From: UMGS1908 sp045655005
GTDB taxonomy: Bacteria; Bacillota; Clostridia; Christensenellales; UBA1242
NCBI GenBank assembly: GCA_045655005.1
Contig: JAZOOJ010000007.1
Location: 186,001-250,000, forward strand
DNA length: 64,000 nucleotides
Direction: 5' to 3'
Below are positions 17,533 through 26,433 of this stretch, in pieces. Made by a program: the position numbers and the translations under genes. The notes beneath the pieces were generated by a model. The model worked only from the letters and a program-made list of their open reading frames with translations, made no database searches and was not told the DNA's origin. Position 1 is the stretch's first letter. Every line of letters starts with the position of its first letter.

Positions 17533-18825
17533 TTAATTAATTTTCTTTTCACGCCCAAAGCTCATTGATGTTTCAATAACACCCTTCTCATTATGCATTT
17601 TTAACTCTGCTTTTTCACGCTTTGCATATACAATTGCAAGTTTTAATGCTTCATCTTTTCTTTCAAGATATGCATATGGATTTGGAGATTTTGCACGTTT
17701 TATAAACCAACCGCCATTGCTGGACGCTGTTACGTGATAGGTATAATGTCCCTTTCTTCTTACGACATCTTCCCAAGTTGCTTGTTTAATTTTTTCTAAT
17801 GGTTCAAAAATTACAACTTGACCTTCAAAATGCAAATCTTCAGCTTCTATTGACTCATCAACTTGCACTGGAGCAGAAGCAATTACGTTGGTAGAATTAT
17901 TTGCTTGATTTTGCAAATTCATTGTTGCCATAAGTTTTGAAATTAATTGTTCTTCAAATGCAGACAATTTTGCATCTAATTTTTTATCAATTTCTTCGTC
18001 TGTTAATCTTGGCTCATTATTGCTTTCAGTTGGATATTCTTCAATTACTTCATCAATAACTTCATCTTCAAATTCTTCGATAACTTCTTCCTCAACAACT
18101 TCTTCTGCATCTTCTAATACTTCGTCTTCGATATATTCTTCTAGTTCTGATTCGTCATCATTTATATCATCAACATATTCTTCGTCTGAAATTTCTTCAA
18201 TTATTTCTTCTACTTCGTCATCAACAACTTCTTCAACAATTTCTTCATCAGTATAACTTTCAGGCTCAATTGGTTCAATATATTCTTCGTAGATTTCTTC
18301 GTGAAGTTCGTCTTCTGACGCTTCCACAACTTCTTCATCGATATATTCTTCAACTTCTTCGCTTGGGTCTTCGTCGATATAGATTACATCGTCATCTTCG
18401 CTAATTTCAACATAATCACTTTCATTTGATTCTTCCACTGGAATATATTCTTCGGCTTCAGTCTCATCTTCTTCACCAACTAAATACTTCTCAATTTGGT
18501 CATTTTCTTCAGCTGAAAGAGTATATTTTTCTCCCTCTTCAACCGAATGTTGTTCGTGATTATATTCCTCGGTAACACTTGATGTGTCGTGCTCGTGGTT
18601 ATCGTAATCATTATGAACCACACCTTCTCCTTGCATAGCCTTAAACTCATTTAACAATCTTTGAAGTTCTTCGCTGTTTGCACTTAACCTTTCAACAGTG
18701 CCCCCGCCGACTCCTTTGGCTTTTGCTTCGCTTTCGACTTCGTTAATAATATGTTGATCAGCAGGCGTATTTTGCATGCTTGAAATATTTTCATTTTCTG
18801 GTTTATTTTTATCAAAAAGTCCCAT
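17533..18825 (-). CDS. Highly acidic protein with C-terminal DUF2188-like domain
   Basis: 430 residues. Residues about 70-275 are an extreme Glu/Asp tract (repeated EEYIEE/EEVVE patterns), expected to be disordered and strongly negative. The C-terminal ~80 residues (YHVTASSNGGWFIKRAKSP..YLERKDEALKLAIVYAKREKAELKMHNEKG) match the DUF2188 pattern: 'Y-H-V', 'GGW-x-[VI]-K', 'T/KDEA', 'G-E-L-x-[VM]-H-x-x-x-G'. DUF2188 function is unknown. The acidic arm could act as a nucleic-acid mimic or protein-binding scaffold (inference). GAGGAG site; extended -10 promoter (TGGTATAAT) just upstream. Confidence 0.75.
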   Translation of the reverse strand: MGLFDKNKPENENISSMQNTPADQHIINEVESEAKAKGVGGGTVERLSANSEELQRLLNEFKAMQGEGVVHNDYDNHEHDTSSVTEEYNHEQHSVEEGEKYTLSAEENDQIEKYLVGEEDETEAEEYIPVEESNESDYVEISEDDDVIYIDEDPSEEVEEYIDEEVVEASEDELHEEIYEEYIEPIEPESYTDEEIVEEVVDDEVEEIIEEISDEEYVDDINDDESELEEYIEDEVLEDAEEVVEEEVIEEFEDEVIDEVIEEYPTESNNEPRLTDEEIDKKLDAKLSAFEEQLISKLMATMNLQNQANNSTNVIASAPVQVDESIEAEDLHFEGQVVIFEPLEKIKQATWEDVVRRKGHYTYHVTASSNGGWFIKRAKSPNPYAYLERKDEALKLAIVYAKREKAELKMHNEKGVIETSMSFGREKKIN

Positions 18826-18922
18826 TTTTCTTGACTCCTCTCTTGTGTTTTGACGTAATTATACCAAATTGAAAAATGTTTTGCATCTAATTTCAAGCGT
18901 TTTTTAAAAATTTTTAAATTTT

Positions 18923-20104
18923 TTATTTATCAAAATAATAGCTTGATGCCAAATAGTATGTATAAGTGTAATTGATTGCCTTGTTATACTCTAAAAGAGC
19001 ATCTCTGTTCATACACCAGAATGAGTACATTCCCATTTCTTTATCTCTTGCGAACTCTGCAACTTGTTTTGTTTCTTCGGTTGTAAAAATTGGATTTGCT
19101 GTGTTTTCATAACCAATATCAACCGTTGCTCCCATAAGTTTATATGCTTCGCTTTCTGAAAGTGTTACATCGTATTTAGCATATAATTGAATTAGTTGTT
19201 TGTTTGCATTTTGCAATGCCCTTATTGAAGCATCGCCAAAACTTTCATTTACACCAACAGCGTTATAACCATAGCACATTGTCATGCCATTTATTAGTTT
19301 AAGGTCAACTCCTGCTGTTAAATATGCCCTGATTATGTTTAATTGTTTTGTATCCCAACCATAAGGCATAATTGGAATTGTTAAAGTTACTTCAACCCCT
19401 GTCTTGTCTTGTGCAATTTTAACAGCCTTGGCATTTGCGAGATTGTTATTATAATCTTGATTTGTTTCTTCTATGTCCAAGTCAATTCTTTTCAAATCGT
19501 ATTCATTTATTACATCAATATACATTTTGCTAAGTTTGTCTACATTTTGAGTGGTTGTCCAAGGGCTTGTTCCAAGTTGCCCACCAAACGACACAATGAC
19601 GTCACCACCACTGGCACGCAATCTTTTAATTGATTCAATAATTCCCTCATACTGAAAACCGTCATTGCCTCTCGGGCTCAATTTATAATATCCGCCCCAC
19701 CCCCAACGTATTGTTCCATCACTTTCAAGAGGCTTTGTGTCATCAGCACGAATGAAACCCAAATTATAGTATTTACAGCCACAATCCCAATAAAATTGTT
19801 GCAAATTCGGTACGCCATTTATACCATAAGTTGAATCACTCACCCAAGATACCATATCTACAAATGGGGCTAATAAATTTATTGGGAAGTTGTTTTCTTC
19901 TTGCGTTGTAGCATCCTCACCTTGTGTAAAATCTTCGCCTGAATTTCCATTGTTAATTTCGCTTATATTTTTTTCATTTGATAATTGCCCTTCCGGCGTC
20001 TTCTCTATTTTTCTAGGATTTAAACAAATTATTAGCACCGATGTTAGAAATAGTACACCAGCCAAAATGTAGCAAATTAAATTTATTAATGCTTCTCTTT
20101 TCAT
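18923..20104 (-). CDS. Glycoside hydrolase family 18-like protein (chitinase fold)
   Basis: 393 residues. A membrane segment (7-29) is followed by a Glu/Asn/Gly linker to about 75, then a TIM-barrel-like domain. Visible marks are VIVSFGGQLGTSPW (the SxGG motif) and LKRIDLDIEET, which supplies the D-x-D-x-E catalytic motif of GH18 with the Glu proton donor. A late 'YSFWCMNRD' matches the conserved barrel Trp region. These enzymes cleave beta-1,4 GlcNAc linkages in chitin or related surface glycans; the membrane anchor suggests action at the cell surface. GAGGAG site. Substrate not determined. Confidence 0.85.
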   Translation of the reverse strand: MKREALINLICYILAGVLFLTSVLIICLNPRKIEKTPEGQLSNEKNISEINNGNSGEDFTQGEDATTQEENNFPINLLAPFVDMVSWVSDSTYGINGVPNLQQFYWDCGCKYYNLGFIRADDTKPLESDGTIRWGWGGYYKLSPRGNDGFQYEGIIESIKRLRASGGDVIVSFGGQLGTSPWTTTQNVDKLSKMYIDVINEYDLKRIDLDIEETNQDYNNNLANAKAVKIAQDKTGVEVTLTIPIMPYGWDTKQLNIIRAYLTAGVDLKLINGMTMCYGYNAVGVNESFGDASIRALQNANKQLIQLYAKYDVTLSESEAYKLMGATVDIGYENTANPIFTTEETKQVAEFARDKEMGMYSFWCMNRDALLEYNKAINYTYTYYLASSYYFDK

Positions 20105-20210
20105 ACTATTCTCCTCATTTTAATAGTTTTAGTATGAAAAAATTGTTATAATTTTATACCGAACAATGATTTGTTTATTTACATTTTTCGCAGTTTGGAC
20201 AGAAAAGTGC

Positions 20211-20239
20211 TTGACAAGATTGCGTTGTTAGATTAGAAT
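20211..20239 (+). promoter_or_regulatory. metG operon promoter
   Basis: TTGACA, 17 bases, TAGAAT; predicted start near 20246, leaving a leader of only about 30 nt, so no room for a T-box. Confidence 0.85.
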
Positions 20240-20274
20240 TGATTAGTAAAAATATTTATAAAGGTGGTAACAAA

Positions 20275-21876
20275 ATGAGTAACAAAAATGTAGTAATCTG
20301 CGTATCATGGCCATACGCCAACAACAATCTTCATTTAGGCTATATTGCAAGTTCGCTTTCTGGCGATATATTAGCGAGATACCACCGAATGCACGGAGAT
20401 CGTGTCTTGATGATTAGTGGTACAGATAGCCACGGAACAAAACCTTCAATAAAAGCAAAACAACAAGGCTGTTCACCAAAAGATATCGTAGATAAATATC
20501 ACGAAAACTTTGTTGAAGCATTAGAAAAGTTTGATTTTTCTTTTGATAGTTTTGGAATTACATATGACGAATACCATAAAAGTCATTGCAAAGAAATCTT
20601 TAAGAAATTATATGAAAATGGTTATTTGTATGAAAAAGTAATTAAAAGACCTTTCTGCGATAAGTGTAATAAATTTATTGCAGACACCGAAATTGAAATA
20701 ACCTGCCCTGTTTGTGGTGCGAAAACAAAAGCTGACAACTGCGACTGCGGATATGTTCCAAATGAGGTTGACCTTGAAAAAGGTAAGTGTCTAATTTGCG
20801 GAAGCGAAACACACCAACAAGACAGCAAAGTTTTGGTTTTCAAGCTTACAGCATTCAAAGACTTCTTAGAACATCATTTAGAAGTTAACAAACCATATTG
20901 GCGTGCAAATAGCATCAACGAAACAGAAAAATATCTAAAAGACCTTAGAGATCGTGATTTTTCAAGAGATCTTGATTGGGGTGTTGAAATACCAATTAAA
21001 GGCTTTGAAGATAAAGTAGTTTGGGTTTGGTGGGAAGCATTACTTGGATATGTCACTGGAAGTATGAAGGTTTGCGAAGAGAAAAATGAAAACTGGGAAG
21101 ATTTCTGGAAGACTAATCAAGATAAAGATAGAGAAAAATTGATTTATCTCTGCCACGCAAAAGATAATATTGTTTTCCACTCAATGTTCTTACCAGCAAT
21201 GCTTGAAGGATTACAAGACAACTGGGTTGCCCCAAACAGAATGGTATCTGCTGAATATTTGTTAATGAATAATGAAAAAATTAGCAAAAGTAAATCTGGT
21301 AATTCATTTGACGCTCTTAACTGGGCAAATGAATACAACACCGATACTTTAAGGTACTTCTTTACAGTCAGCGGTCCAGAAAAGAAAGATACAAACTTCT
21401 CTCTTGACCTATATAAGTCTACACACAATGAAGTTGTAAATAAGTTTGGAAATTTAGTTAACAGAACACTCAAGTATAAAGGGCTTGAAGAAATCCCAAC
21501 TGGAGTAGTTGACGCAGAAATTAAAAACGCAATCGAAGAATGTTACAAAAACACAGCAAAAGAAATAGAAAATATTGAATTTAAAAAAGCCGGTGGTCTT
21601 GTAATGGATTTGATTGAACTCGGCAATAAGTATTTCGACGAACGCAAGCCTTGGGTGCAAATTAAAGAAGATATAACTGCATTTAATGACACTATTTATA
21701 CTTGTGCTTACTTAATTGCGAACTTATCTAATTTGGTTGAACCATTTATGCCCAAAAGTGCAAAGAAAATAAGAGAATATCTTTCTCTTGACTCTACCCC
21801 ATCTTGGAATTTAATTGAGACCTTTAATACCAAGATTGACGTTTCAAGCATTGAACCATTATTCACAAGGATGTAA
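20275..21876 (+). CDS. metG: Methionyl-tRNA synthetase
   Basis: 533 residues, class I synthetase charging tRNA-Met. PYANNNLHLGY is the HIGH-type motif and KISKSKSG the KMSKS loop. The zinc/knuckle insert has four Cys pairs (CDKC, CPVC, CDCG region, CLIC), the two-knob type also found in E. coli. The C-terminal EMAPII-like dimer domain seen in many Firmicutes is absent. The ATG at 20275 is chosen because AAGGTGGT lies 8 bases before it; the frame also runs 12 codons upstream from a TTG. The regulator and cysS follow on the same strand. Confidence 0.95.
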   Translation: MSNKNVVICVSWPYANNNLHLGYIASSLSGDILARYHRMHGDRVLMISGTDSHGTKPSIKAKQQGCSPKDIVDKYHENFVEALEKFDFSFDSFGITYDEYHKSHCKEIFKKLYENGYLYEKVIKRPFCDKCNKFIADTEIEITCPVCGAKTKADNCDCGYVPNEVDLEKGKCLICGSETHQQDSKVLVFKLTAFKDFLEHHLEVNKPYWRANSINETEKYLKDLRDRDFSRDLDWGVEIPIKGFEDKVVWVWWEALLGYVTGSMKVCEEKNENWEDFWKTNQDKDREKLIYLCHAKDNIVFHSMFLPAMLEGLQDNWVAPNRMVSAEYLLMNNEKISKSKSGNSFDALNWANEYNTDTLRYFFTVSGPEKKDTNFSLDLYKSTHNEVVNKFGNLVNRTLKYKGLEEIPTGVVDAEIKNAIEECYKNTAKEIENIEFKKAGGLVMDLIELGNKYFDERKPWVQIKEDITAFNDTIYTCAYLIANLSNLVEPFMPKSAKKIREYLSLDSTPSWNLIETFNTKIDVSSIEPLFTRM

Positions 21877-21886
21877 AAAATAATTT

Positions 21887-22273
21887 ATGAATACAATGAT
21901 ATCGGAAGAAATTTTAGACCTTTTAATAGGCTTTGAATATTTACTTGAATCGCAAAGTGGCGAAAAATTTGATATAAAACATAAAGTTCTACATTTGGTA
22001 TCAAAAAGAGAAAAAACCAATCCAAACTACTTAGTTGAAGTATTGTGTATTGCAAGAAGTAATTTGGCGATTATCTGTAATAACCTTATTAAAGAAGGTT
22101 ATTTGGAAAAACACAGAGAGAAAAAAAGTAAAAAAGAAATATACTATTGTATTACAGATGCTGGATTGAAAGTTATTACTGAAAAATTCAAAAATTCTGA
22201 AAAAACATTAGATAAATTAAGAAATAAAACAAGAATTAGAAAGACCGCACAAGACCTTGCAAAAATGTTCTAA
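21887..22273 (+). CDS. MarR-like winged-helix regulator
   Basis: 128 residues, basic. Segment 40-100 has the winged-helix pattern of MarR-type proteins: helices, then ARSNLAIICNNLIKEGYLEKHREKKSKKEIYYCITDAGLKVI, where the last part is the beta-wing and 'T-x-x-G' step. It starts 11 bases after metG and ends 25 before cysS, so it is co-transcribed with two synthetases and might sense an amino-acid or sulfur signal (inference). No clear SD; ATG at 21887 or 21896. Confidence 0.75.
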   Translation: MNTMISEEILDLLIGFEYLLESQSGEKFDIKHKVLHLVSKREKTNPNYLVEVLCIARSNLAIICNNLIKEGYLEKHREKKSKKEIYYCITDAGLKVITEKFKNSEKTLDKLRNKTRIRKTAQDLAKMF

Positions 22274-22297
22274 TTTTTGTGAGAGGAGAATGTGATT

Positions 22298-23686
22298 ATG
22301 TTAAAACTTCACGATTCGCTTGAAAAAAAAGTTGTTGAATTTCAACCTGTAAAAGAAAAAGCCACAATGTATTATTGCGGACCAACCGTCTACTCCACTC
22401 AACACATTGGAAATATGCGTGCCTTTGTGGTTATGGACTCTTTACGTCGTGCAATTATGTTTAACGATATTGAAGTTGAGTCTGTAATGAATATAACCGA
22501 CGTCGGTCATATGACAAGTGATGAAGACGCTGGCGACGACAAAATGGTTGTCGCAAGCCAAAAAGAACACAAAACACCTGAGCAAATTGCCGAATATTAC
22601 GCAAACATTTGCTTAAACGATATGAAAAAGTTAAACATTATGATGCCAACACATATCGAAAAAGCAACAAATGTTATCCCTGAAATTATTGAATTTGTTT
22701 CCGCCCTACTTGAAAAAGGCTACGCTTATGAAACAACAAAGGGAATTTATTACGACATAACAAAATACAGCAACTATGGCAAACTTGGAGGAATGGACCA
22801 AGAGAAAAAGTTGATGGGTGCAAGAATTGATGTCGATGACGAAAAAAGGAACCCCGCAGACTTTGCACTTTGGGTAAAAGCCCCAAAAGAACACATTATG
22901 CAATGGGAAAGCCCTTGGGGTAAAGGATACCCTGGCTGGCACATTGAGTGCTCTACTATTTGCCGTAAGTTCTTTGGGGAAAATGTAGATGTTCACGGTG
23001 GTGGAATTGAACATAAGCCGGTTCATCACGAAAATGAAATTGCACAAAACTATGGAATTGCAAATAAAAAAGTTGTTCAACATTGGATTCATCATGAACA
23101 TTTAATGGTTGACGGCGGAAAAATGAGTAAATCTCTTGGAAACGTTTGGAATGTTTCAAACCTAGAAGAAAAAGGTTTTAGACCTTTGGCTCTTAGATAT
23201 TTCTTCTTAAATGCACACTATTCAAAACAACAAAACTTCACGCTTGACGAATTAAAATCTTGCGACACAGCGTTGACAAGACTTTATAAAGCAATTGTAG
23301 AACATAAAAACGCAGATGAAGTTGAAGTTAAAAATTTGAACAACTATCTTTCAAAATTTAAAGATGCTATTAATGACGACCTTAACTTCCCTCTTGCTCT
23401 GTCAGTATTGTGGGATTTGGCAAAAATTAAACCAAGAAGTAAAAAAATTTACGAATTAATGCTTAATTTTGACAAAGCTCTTGGGCTTGACATTGAAAAT
23501 GCTGAACAATATTTATTAGAAGAAAATACTGATATTCCAGAAGAAATTGTGAATATGGCTGAAAAAAGGTGGCAAGCAAAGAAAAATAAAGACTGGGCGA
23601 TTGCCGACAGTCTTCGCAATGAATTGAAAGAAAAAGGTTATGAAATTAAAGATTCAAGTGATGGTTATATAATAAATAAAATATAA
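22298..23686 (+). CDS. cysS: Cysteinyl-tRNA synthetase
   Basis: 462 residues, class I. MYYCGPTVYSTQHIGNMR contains the first zinc Cys and HIGN; GWHIECSTICRKFFG and GGGIEHKPVHHENEIAQ supply the remaining zinc ligands; KMSKSLGN is the KMSKS loop. The DALR-like C-terminal domain is present. The ATG at 22298 is 9 bases after AGGAG, better than the in-frame GTG at 22292. Last gene of the metG-regulator-cysS run, with a strong terminator. Confidence 0.96.
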   Translation: MLKLHDSLEKKVVEFQPVKEKATMYYCGPTVYSTQHIGNMRAFVVMDSLRRAIMFNDIEVESVMNITDVGHMTSDEDAGDDKMVVASQKEHKTPEQIAEYYANICLNDMKKLNIMMPTHIEKATNVIPEIIEFVSALLEKGYAYETTKGIYYDITKYSNYGKLGGMDQEKKLMGARIDVDDEKRNPADFALWVKAPKEHIMQWESPWGKGYPGWHIECSTICRKFFGENVDVHGGGIEHKPVHHENEIAQNYGIANKKVVQHWIHHEHLMVDGGKMSKSLGNVWNVSNLEEKGFRPLALRYFFLNAHYSKQQNFTLDELKSCDTALTRLYKAIVEHKNADEVEVKNLNNYLSKFKDAINDDLNFPLALSVLWDLAKIKPRSKKIYELMLNFDKALGLDIENAEQYLLEENTDIPEEIVNMAEKRWQAKKNKDWAIADSLRNELKEKGYEIKDSSDGYIINKI

Positions 23687-23691
23687 AAATT

Positions 23692-23724
23692 AAATCCTTA
23701 TAGATTGTCTATAAGGATTTTTTA
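23692..23724. terminator. Bidirectional terminator
   Basis: 13-bp perfect stem AAATCCTTATAGA/TCTATAAGGATTT followed by TTTTATTT. It lies between cysS and the converging CYTH gene, overlapping the latter's stop. Confidence 0.85.
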
Positions 23725-24257
23725 TTTGCATTTTGCATTAATTTAATTATTCCATCAAAAGTAACGTCATTTTCAGTCAATCCAAAAGGTTTTAACAAGT
23801 CAAAAATTTTATTCACTTCGGAGTCTTCACATTTAAGTTCAACTTCTAAGAAATCTCCAAGTCCAACAACCGACTCAATATCAAATTGAAAATCGCCATA
23901 GGCATAAGTTTGTCTTGTCTTATCAATTTCAATAAGCCTATGAAAACCTATTGCAAATAATATTTTTTCCATTTGCTCAGCATCAGCGATTACACTTTCA
24001 AACTCGTCACAATAAATAGGATTTATCTCTCGGTGAATATACTTATAATTCATTGTAGATATGCCGTCGACCGTCCTTATTCTTAATGCTTCCATCGTTT
24101 TTCCATCTTTTTCCCACTCTTTGAAGCTTGGTTCATAATATACATCAAATTGACTACATTCTTCTTTAAATGTTGCTTGGCTTTTAACAAAATTTAAAAT
24201 ATTTTCTTTTTGTTCTTGCGTGATTTTAAATCTTCTTTCTATCTCTTTATCTTTCAT
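23709..24257 (-). CDS. CYTH-domain protein (class IV adenylate cyclase-like)
   Basis: 182 residues. The N-terminal EIERRF is the signature ExExK/R of CYTH triphosphate-tunnel enzymes. Further acidic/basic strands fit the tunnel: ALRIRTVDG, TMNYKYIHRE, DEFESVIAD, KTRQTYAYGDFQFDIESV and FLEVELK. CYTH members include class IV adenylyl cyclases, thiamine triphosphatases and tripolyphosphatases; the strand 'F-x-x-I-G-F' with 'EIDK-x-R' is most like the cyclase/CyaB branch, but substrate cannot be fixed. One base separates it from the upstream SDR gene. Confidence 0.85.
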   Translation of the reverse strand: MKDKEIERRFKITQEQKENILNFVKSQATFKEECSQFDVYYEPSFKEWEKDGKTMEALRIRTVDGISTMNYKYIHREINPIYCDEFESVIADAEQMEKILFAIGFHRLIEIDKTRQTYAYGDFQFDIESVVGLGDFLEVELKCEDSEVNKIFDLLKPFGLTENDVTFDGIIKLMQNANKKSL

Positions 24258-24258
24258 T

Positions 24259-25065
24259 CTACCTATATGCCCCCCTTTTCTTTTCGCATTTCGTCCAACG
24301 CTTATATAGAAAGTTTGCCACGAATGTTTGACTTGTAAATCTTGTAATTAACCACATCATTTTATTGAAAAAACCCGGAACATATTTGGCTTTGTTTTTC
24401 AACATTTTGTCAACCGATTTGTGTGCAATGGTTGCAGTTGGTAATAACGATAATTGACCACCAATTCCTTGCGATTTAATACTTGCTTTCATCGCTTCGT
24501 TTGTTGCTATACTTCCTGGGCATACTGCAGTTACATTTACCTTTTTACCACGCAATTCTCGTCTTAATGCAATGCAAAAATTAGTCAAAAGACTTTTTGT
24601 TGCTCCATAAACAGCCATTTGTGGAATTGGATAAAATCCAGCAAGACTTGATACCGTCAAAATATAATTTTGCTTGTTTTCATCTCTTTGTTTTAAAAAT
24701 TTATATGTAAAATCTAATGTTCCAACTGAATTGACTTCTATGGCTTTTGTTATTTCATTTTCTTCACAACCTAAAAAACTGCCTTCTAAAATATATCCGG
24801 CATTGTTTATTAAAACGTTCGGCTTTAAATTGTTTTCATTTAAAAACTCAAAAAACTCATTGCGTGAATTTTGCGAAGATAAATCGCACGCCTTTGAGTA
24901 AATCTGAATCTCTTTATATTCATTCACTAACTCATTTTTTAATGCATCAACTCTTTCTTGATTAGTTCCTGTTATTACTAAGTCATAACCACGCTTTGCA
25001 AGATCAATAGAGTATTCCCTACCAAGCCCTCCAGTTGCACCTGTTATAATTGCTAAATTTTTCAT
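24259..25065 (-). CDS. Short-chain dehydrogenase/reductase
   Basis: 268 residues, classical SDR. GATGGLG binds NAD(P); the catalytic set is TVSSLAGF (Ser) and YGATK (Tyr/Lys); NNAG is the structural motif. A C-terminal extension (VPGFFNKMMWLITRF) is hydrophobic and may contact the membrane or lipid, as in DltE/YqjQ-like SDRs. The ATG at 25065 is chosen because GAGGTG lies just before it; an in-frame upstream start lacks a site. Co-transcribed with the CYTH gene. Confidence 0.88.
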   Translation of the reverse strand: MKNLAIITGATGGLGREYSIDLAKRGYDLVITGTNQERVDALKNELVNEYKEIQIYSKACDLSSQNSRNEFFEFLNENNLKPNVLINNAGYILEGSFLGCEENEITKAIEVNSVGTLDFTYKFLKQRDENKQNYILTVSSLAGFYPIPQMAVYGATKSLLTNFCIALRRELRGKKVNVTAVCPGSIATNEAMKASIKSQGIGGQLSLLPTATIAHKSVDKMLKNKAKYVPGFFNKMMWLITRFTSQTFVANFLYKRWTKCEKKRGAYR

Positions 25066-25136
25066 TAAATTCACCTCGAATTGTTCTATAAATATATTAT
25101 TGCACATTTTTATTTATCTTGTCTACTAAAATTCTC

Positions 25137-25166
25137 TTGCAATTTATGGGCTGTAGTTGATATAAT
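25137..25166 (+). promoter_or_regulatory. radC-like gene promoter
   Basis: TTGCAA, 18 bases, TATAAT, about 27 bases before the ATG. Confidence 0.75.
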
Positions 25167-25193
25167 TAATGCATTAACAAACGAGAAGTGAGT

Positions 25194-25991
25194 ATGGATA
25201 AAAATAGTAGAAATGACAACAACAATAACAATGTAAATTTATATGAGAAAATTATAGAACAATTTATTGAAGAAGGTTTTGCTGGGTTTACTGAAAGAGA
25301 AATTGTCGAAATTGTTTTAAGTTATTGCATTCCTCAAATAGATGTGGCTCCTATTGCGACCAGACTTTTAAACAAATTTCATACACTAAAAAGAATTCTT
25401 GACGCAAGCATTGAAGACTTGTTGGAGATAAACGGTATTATCGATAAAACAGCAATACTTTTAAAACTAATCGCCGGTATGACTCAGTATTACTATAAAC
25501 AAAATTTCAGTGAAATTATAAGACTTGATAATCAAATAGCATCTAAGAAGTTCTGCGTAGAAGAGTTGTCTGGCGCAGTAAATGAAGAATTATTGGTTGT
25601 ATGTTTAAATGCAAACGGAAATGTTATTGGCACTAAACGTTTTACCAGCAGGTCAGAAACTCACGTTGATGTAAGCGTAAGACAGATCACTTCATATGTT
25701 TTAAGATGTAATTGTAAAACTATAATTATCGCACATAATCATCCAGTCACTCCTCCAAACCCTAGCGTTGAAGATTTGTCCACAACGTCAATGATTATAT
25801 CTAACTGTATTTTAAACGACATCAATATTCTTGACCACATCATTTGTTCGCCTTATGGCGAATATAGCCTGACTGAACACTCAATCCTTGCAAACATAAA
25901 AGCAAATGCTTTTAAATGTCTAAAGTATACCGAAGATAGTGCAACCTATTTAAGGTTTTGTTCAGAAGACCGAGAATATAAAATTATTTAA
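25194..25991 (+). CDS. radC: RadC-like JAB/MPN-domain protein
   Basis: 265 residues. It has an N-terminal helix-hairpin-helix-like part (FTEREIVEIVLSYCIPQIDVAPIATRLL, 'DLLEINGI') and a C-terminal JAMM metal site AHNHPVTPPNPSVED (H-x-H...S-x-x-D). This is the RadC/YeeS arrangement. The biochemical role is uncertain; the old link to recombination repair is disputed. The N-terminus is Asn-rich. The ATG at 25194 follows GAGAAG; a GTG 6 bases earlier would sit on the SD. Confidence 0.88.
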   Translation: MDKNSRNDNNNNNVNLYEKIIEQFIEEGFAGFTEREIVEIVLSYCIPQIDVAPIATRLLNKFHTLKRILDASIEDLLEINGIIDKTAILLKLIAGMTQYYYKQNFSEIIRLDNQIASKKFCVEELSGAVNEELLVVCLNANGNVIGTKRFTSRSETHVDVSVRQITSYVLRCNCKTIIIAHNHPVTPPNPSVEDLSTTSMIISNCILNDINILDHIICSPYGEYSLTEHSILANIKANAFKCLKYTEDSATYLRFCSEDREYKII

Positions 25992-26058
25992 TATTTTTTG
26001 TCAAACTGTAAAAATTTCAAAAATTTTTCATAAATGTTGCGAATTTTTATTTAATCTA

Positions 26059-26087
26059 TTGACATATAATTATTTTAGTGGTAGAAT
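26059..26087 (+). promoter_or_regulatory. Promoter of the initiator tRNA
   Basis: TTGACA, 17 bases, TAGAAT. Confidence 0.85.
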
Positions 26088-26120
26088 AGCACTTGTTAGT
26101 CATCTTTTGACCAACTTTAT

Positions 26121-26197
26121 CGCGGAGTAGAGCAGCCCGGAAGCTCGTTGGGCTCATAACCCAAAGGTCAGTGGTTCAAATCCACTCTCCGCAACCA
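26121..26197 (+). tRNA. Initiator tRNA-fMet (CAT)
   Basis: 77 nt with CCA encoded. The anticodon loop CTCATAA has CAU. Two initiator marks are visible: the C1:A72 mismatch at the acceptor end (CGCGGAG.../...CTCCGCA-ACCA) and three consecutive G-C pairs in the anticodon stem (GGG/CCC). The T arm GTGGTTCAAATCCAC is intact. Confidence 0.95.
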
Positions 26198-26200
26198 TAA

Positions 26201-26235
26201 AAATTCCCAAGTCTTATGGCTTGGGATTTTTTTAT
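26201..26235 (+). terminator. tRNA terminator
   Basis: Stem AAATTCCCAAG / CTTGGGATTTT with one mismatch, then a T run. Confidence 0.85.
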
Positions 26236-26264
26236 TTACTTATTCTATGTACCCCGCGATATAT

Positions 26265-26345
26265 CGCGGAATAGAACAGCCCAGAAGCTAGCCACCGCTC
26301 ACAACCCAAAGGTCAGTGGTTCAAACACCAGCTCTTTTGCAACCA
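26265..26345 (+). pseudogene. Decayed copy of the initiator tRNA
   Basis: CGCGGAATAGAACAGCCCAGAAGCT and ACCCAAAGGTCAGTGGTTCAA follow the tRNA-fMet just upstream almost base for base. The anticodon arm is scrambled (GCTCACAACC, no CAU in a proper loop), the T stem is broken and the acceptor end no longer pairs, although CAACCA is kept. It has its own terminator. Confidence 0.85.
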
Positions 26346-26349
26346 TAAC

Positions 26350-26384
26350 AACCCACAAGGTAATCCTTGTGGGTTTTGTTTTTC
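26350..26384 (+). terminator. Terminator behind the tRNA pseudogene
   Basis: Perfect 11-bp stem AACCCACAAGG/CCTTGTGGGTT, TAAT loop, then TTGTTTTT. Unlike the decayed tRNA, this hairpin is intact. Confidence 0.85.
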
Positions 26385-26427
26385 CCCGTGATAAATCGCT
26401 TCGTAGAACTTCTCGAAGGTCAACCCA
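26384..26427 (+). pseudogene. Fragment of a third tRNA copy
   Basis: CCCCGTGATAAATCGCTTCG followed by TAGAAC matches the 5' flank and start of the second copy (CCCCGCGATATATCGCGGAA then TAGAAC); GAAGGTCAACCCA recalls the variable-loop side. A remnant of the same tandem duplication. Confidence 0.55.
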
Positions 26428-26433
26428 TACTCA

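Noticed and set aside
18020..18256. Ser/Thr-rich ORF opposite the acidic protein
   Set aside because: Antisense of GAA/GAT-rich codons; a compositional artefact.
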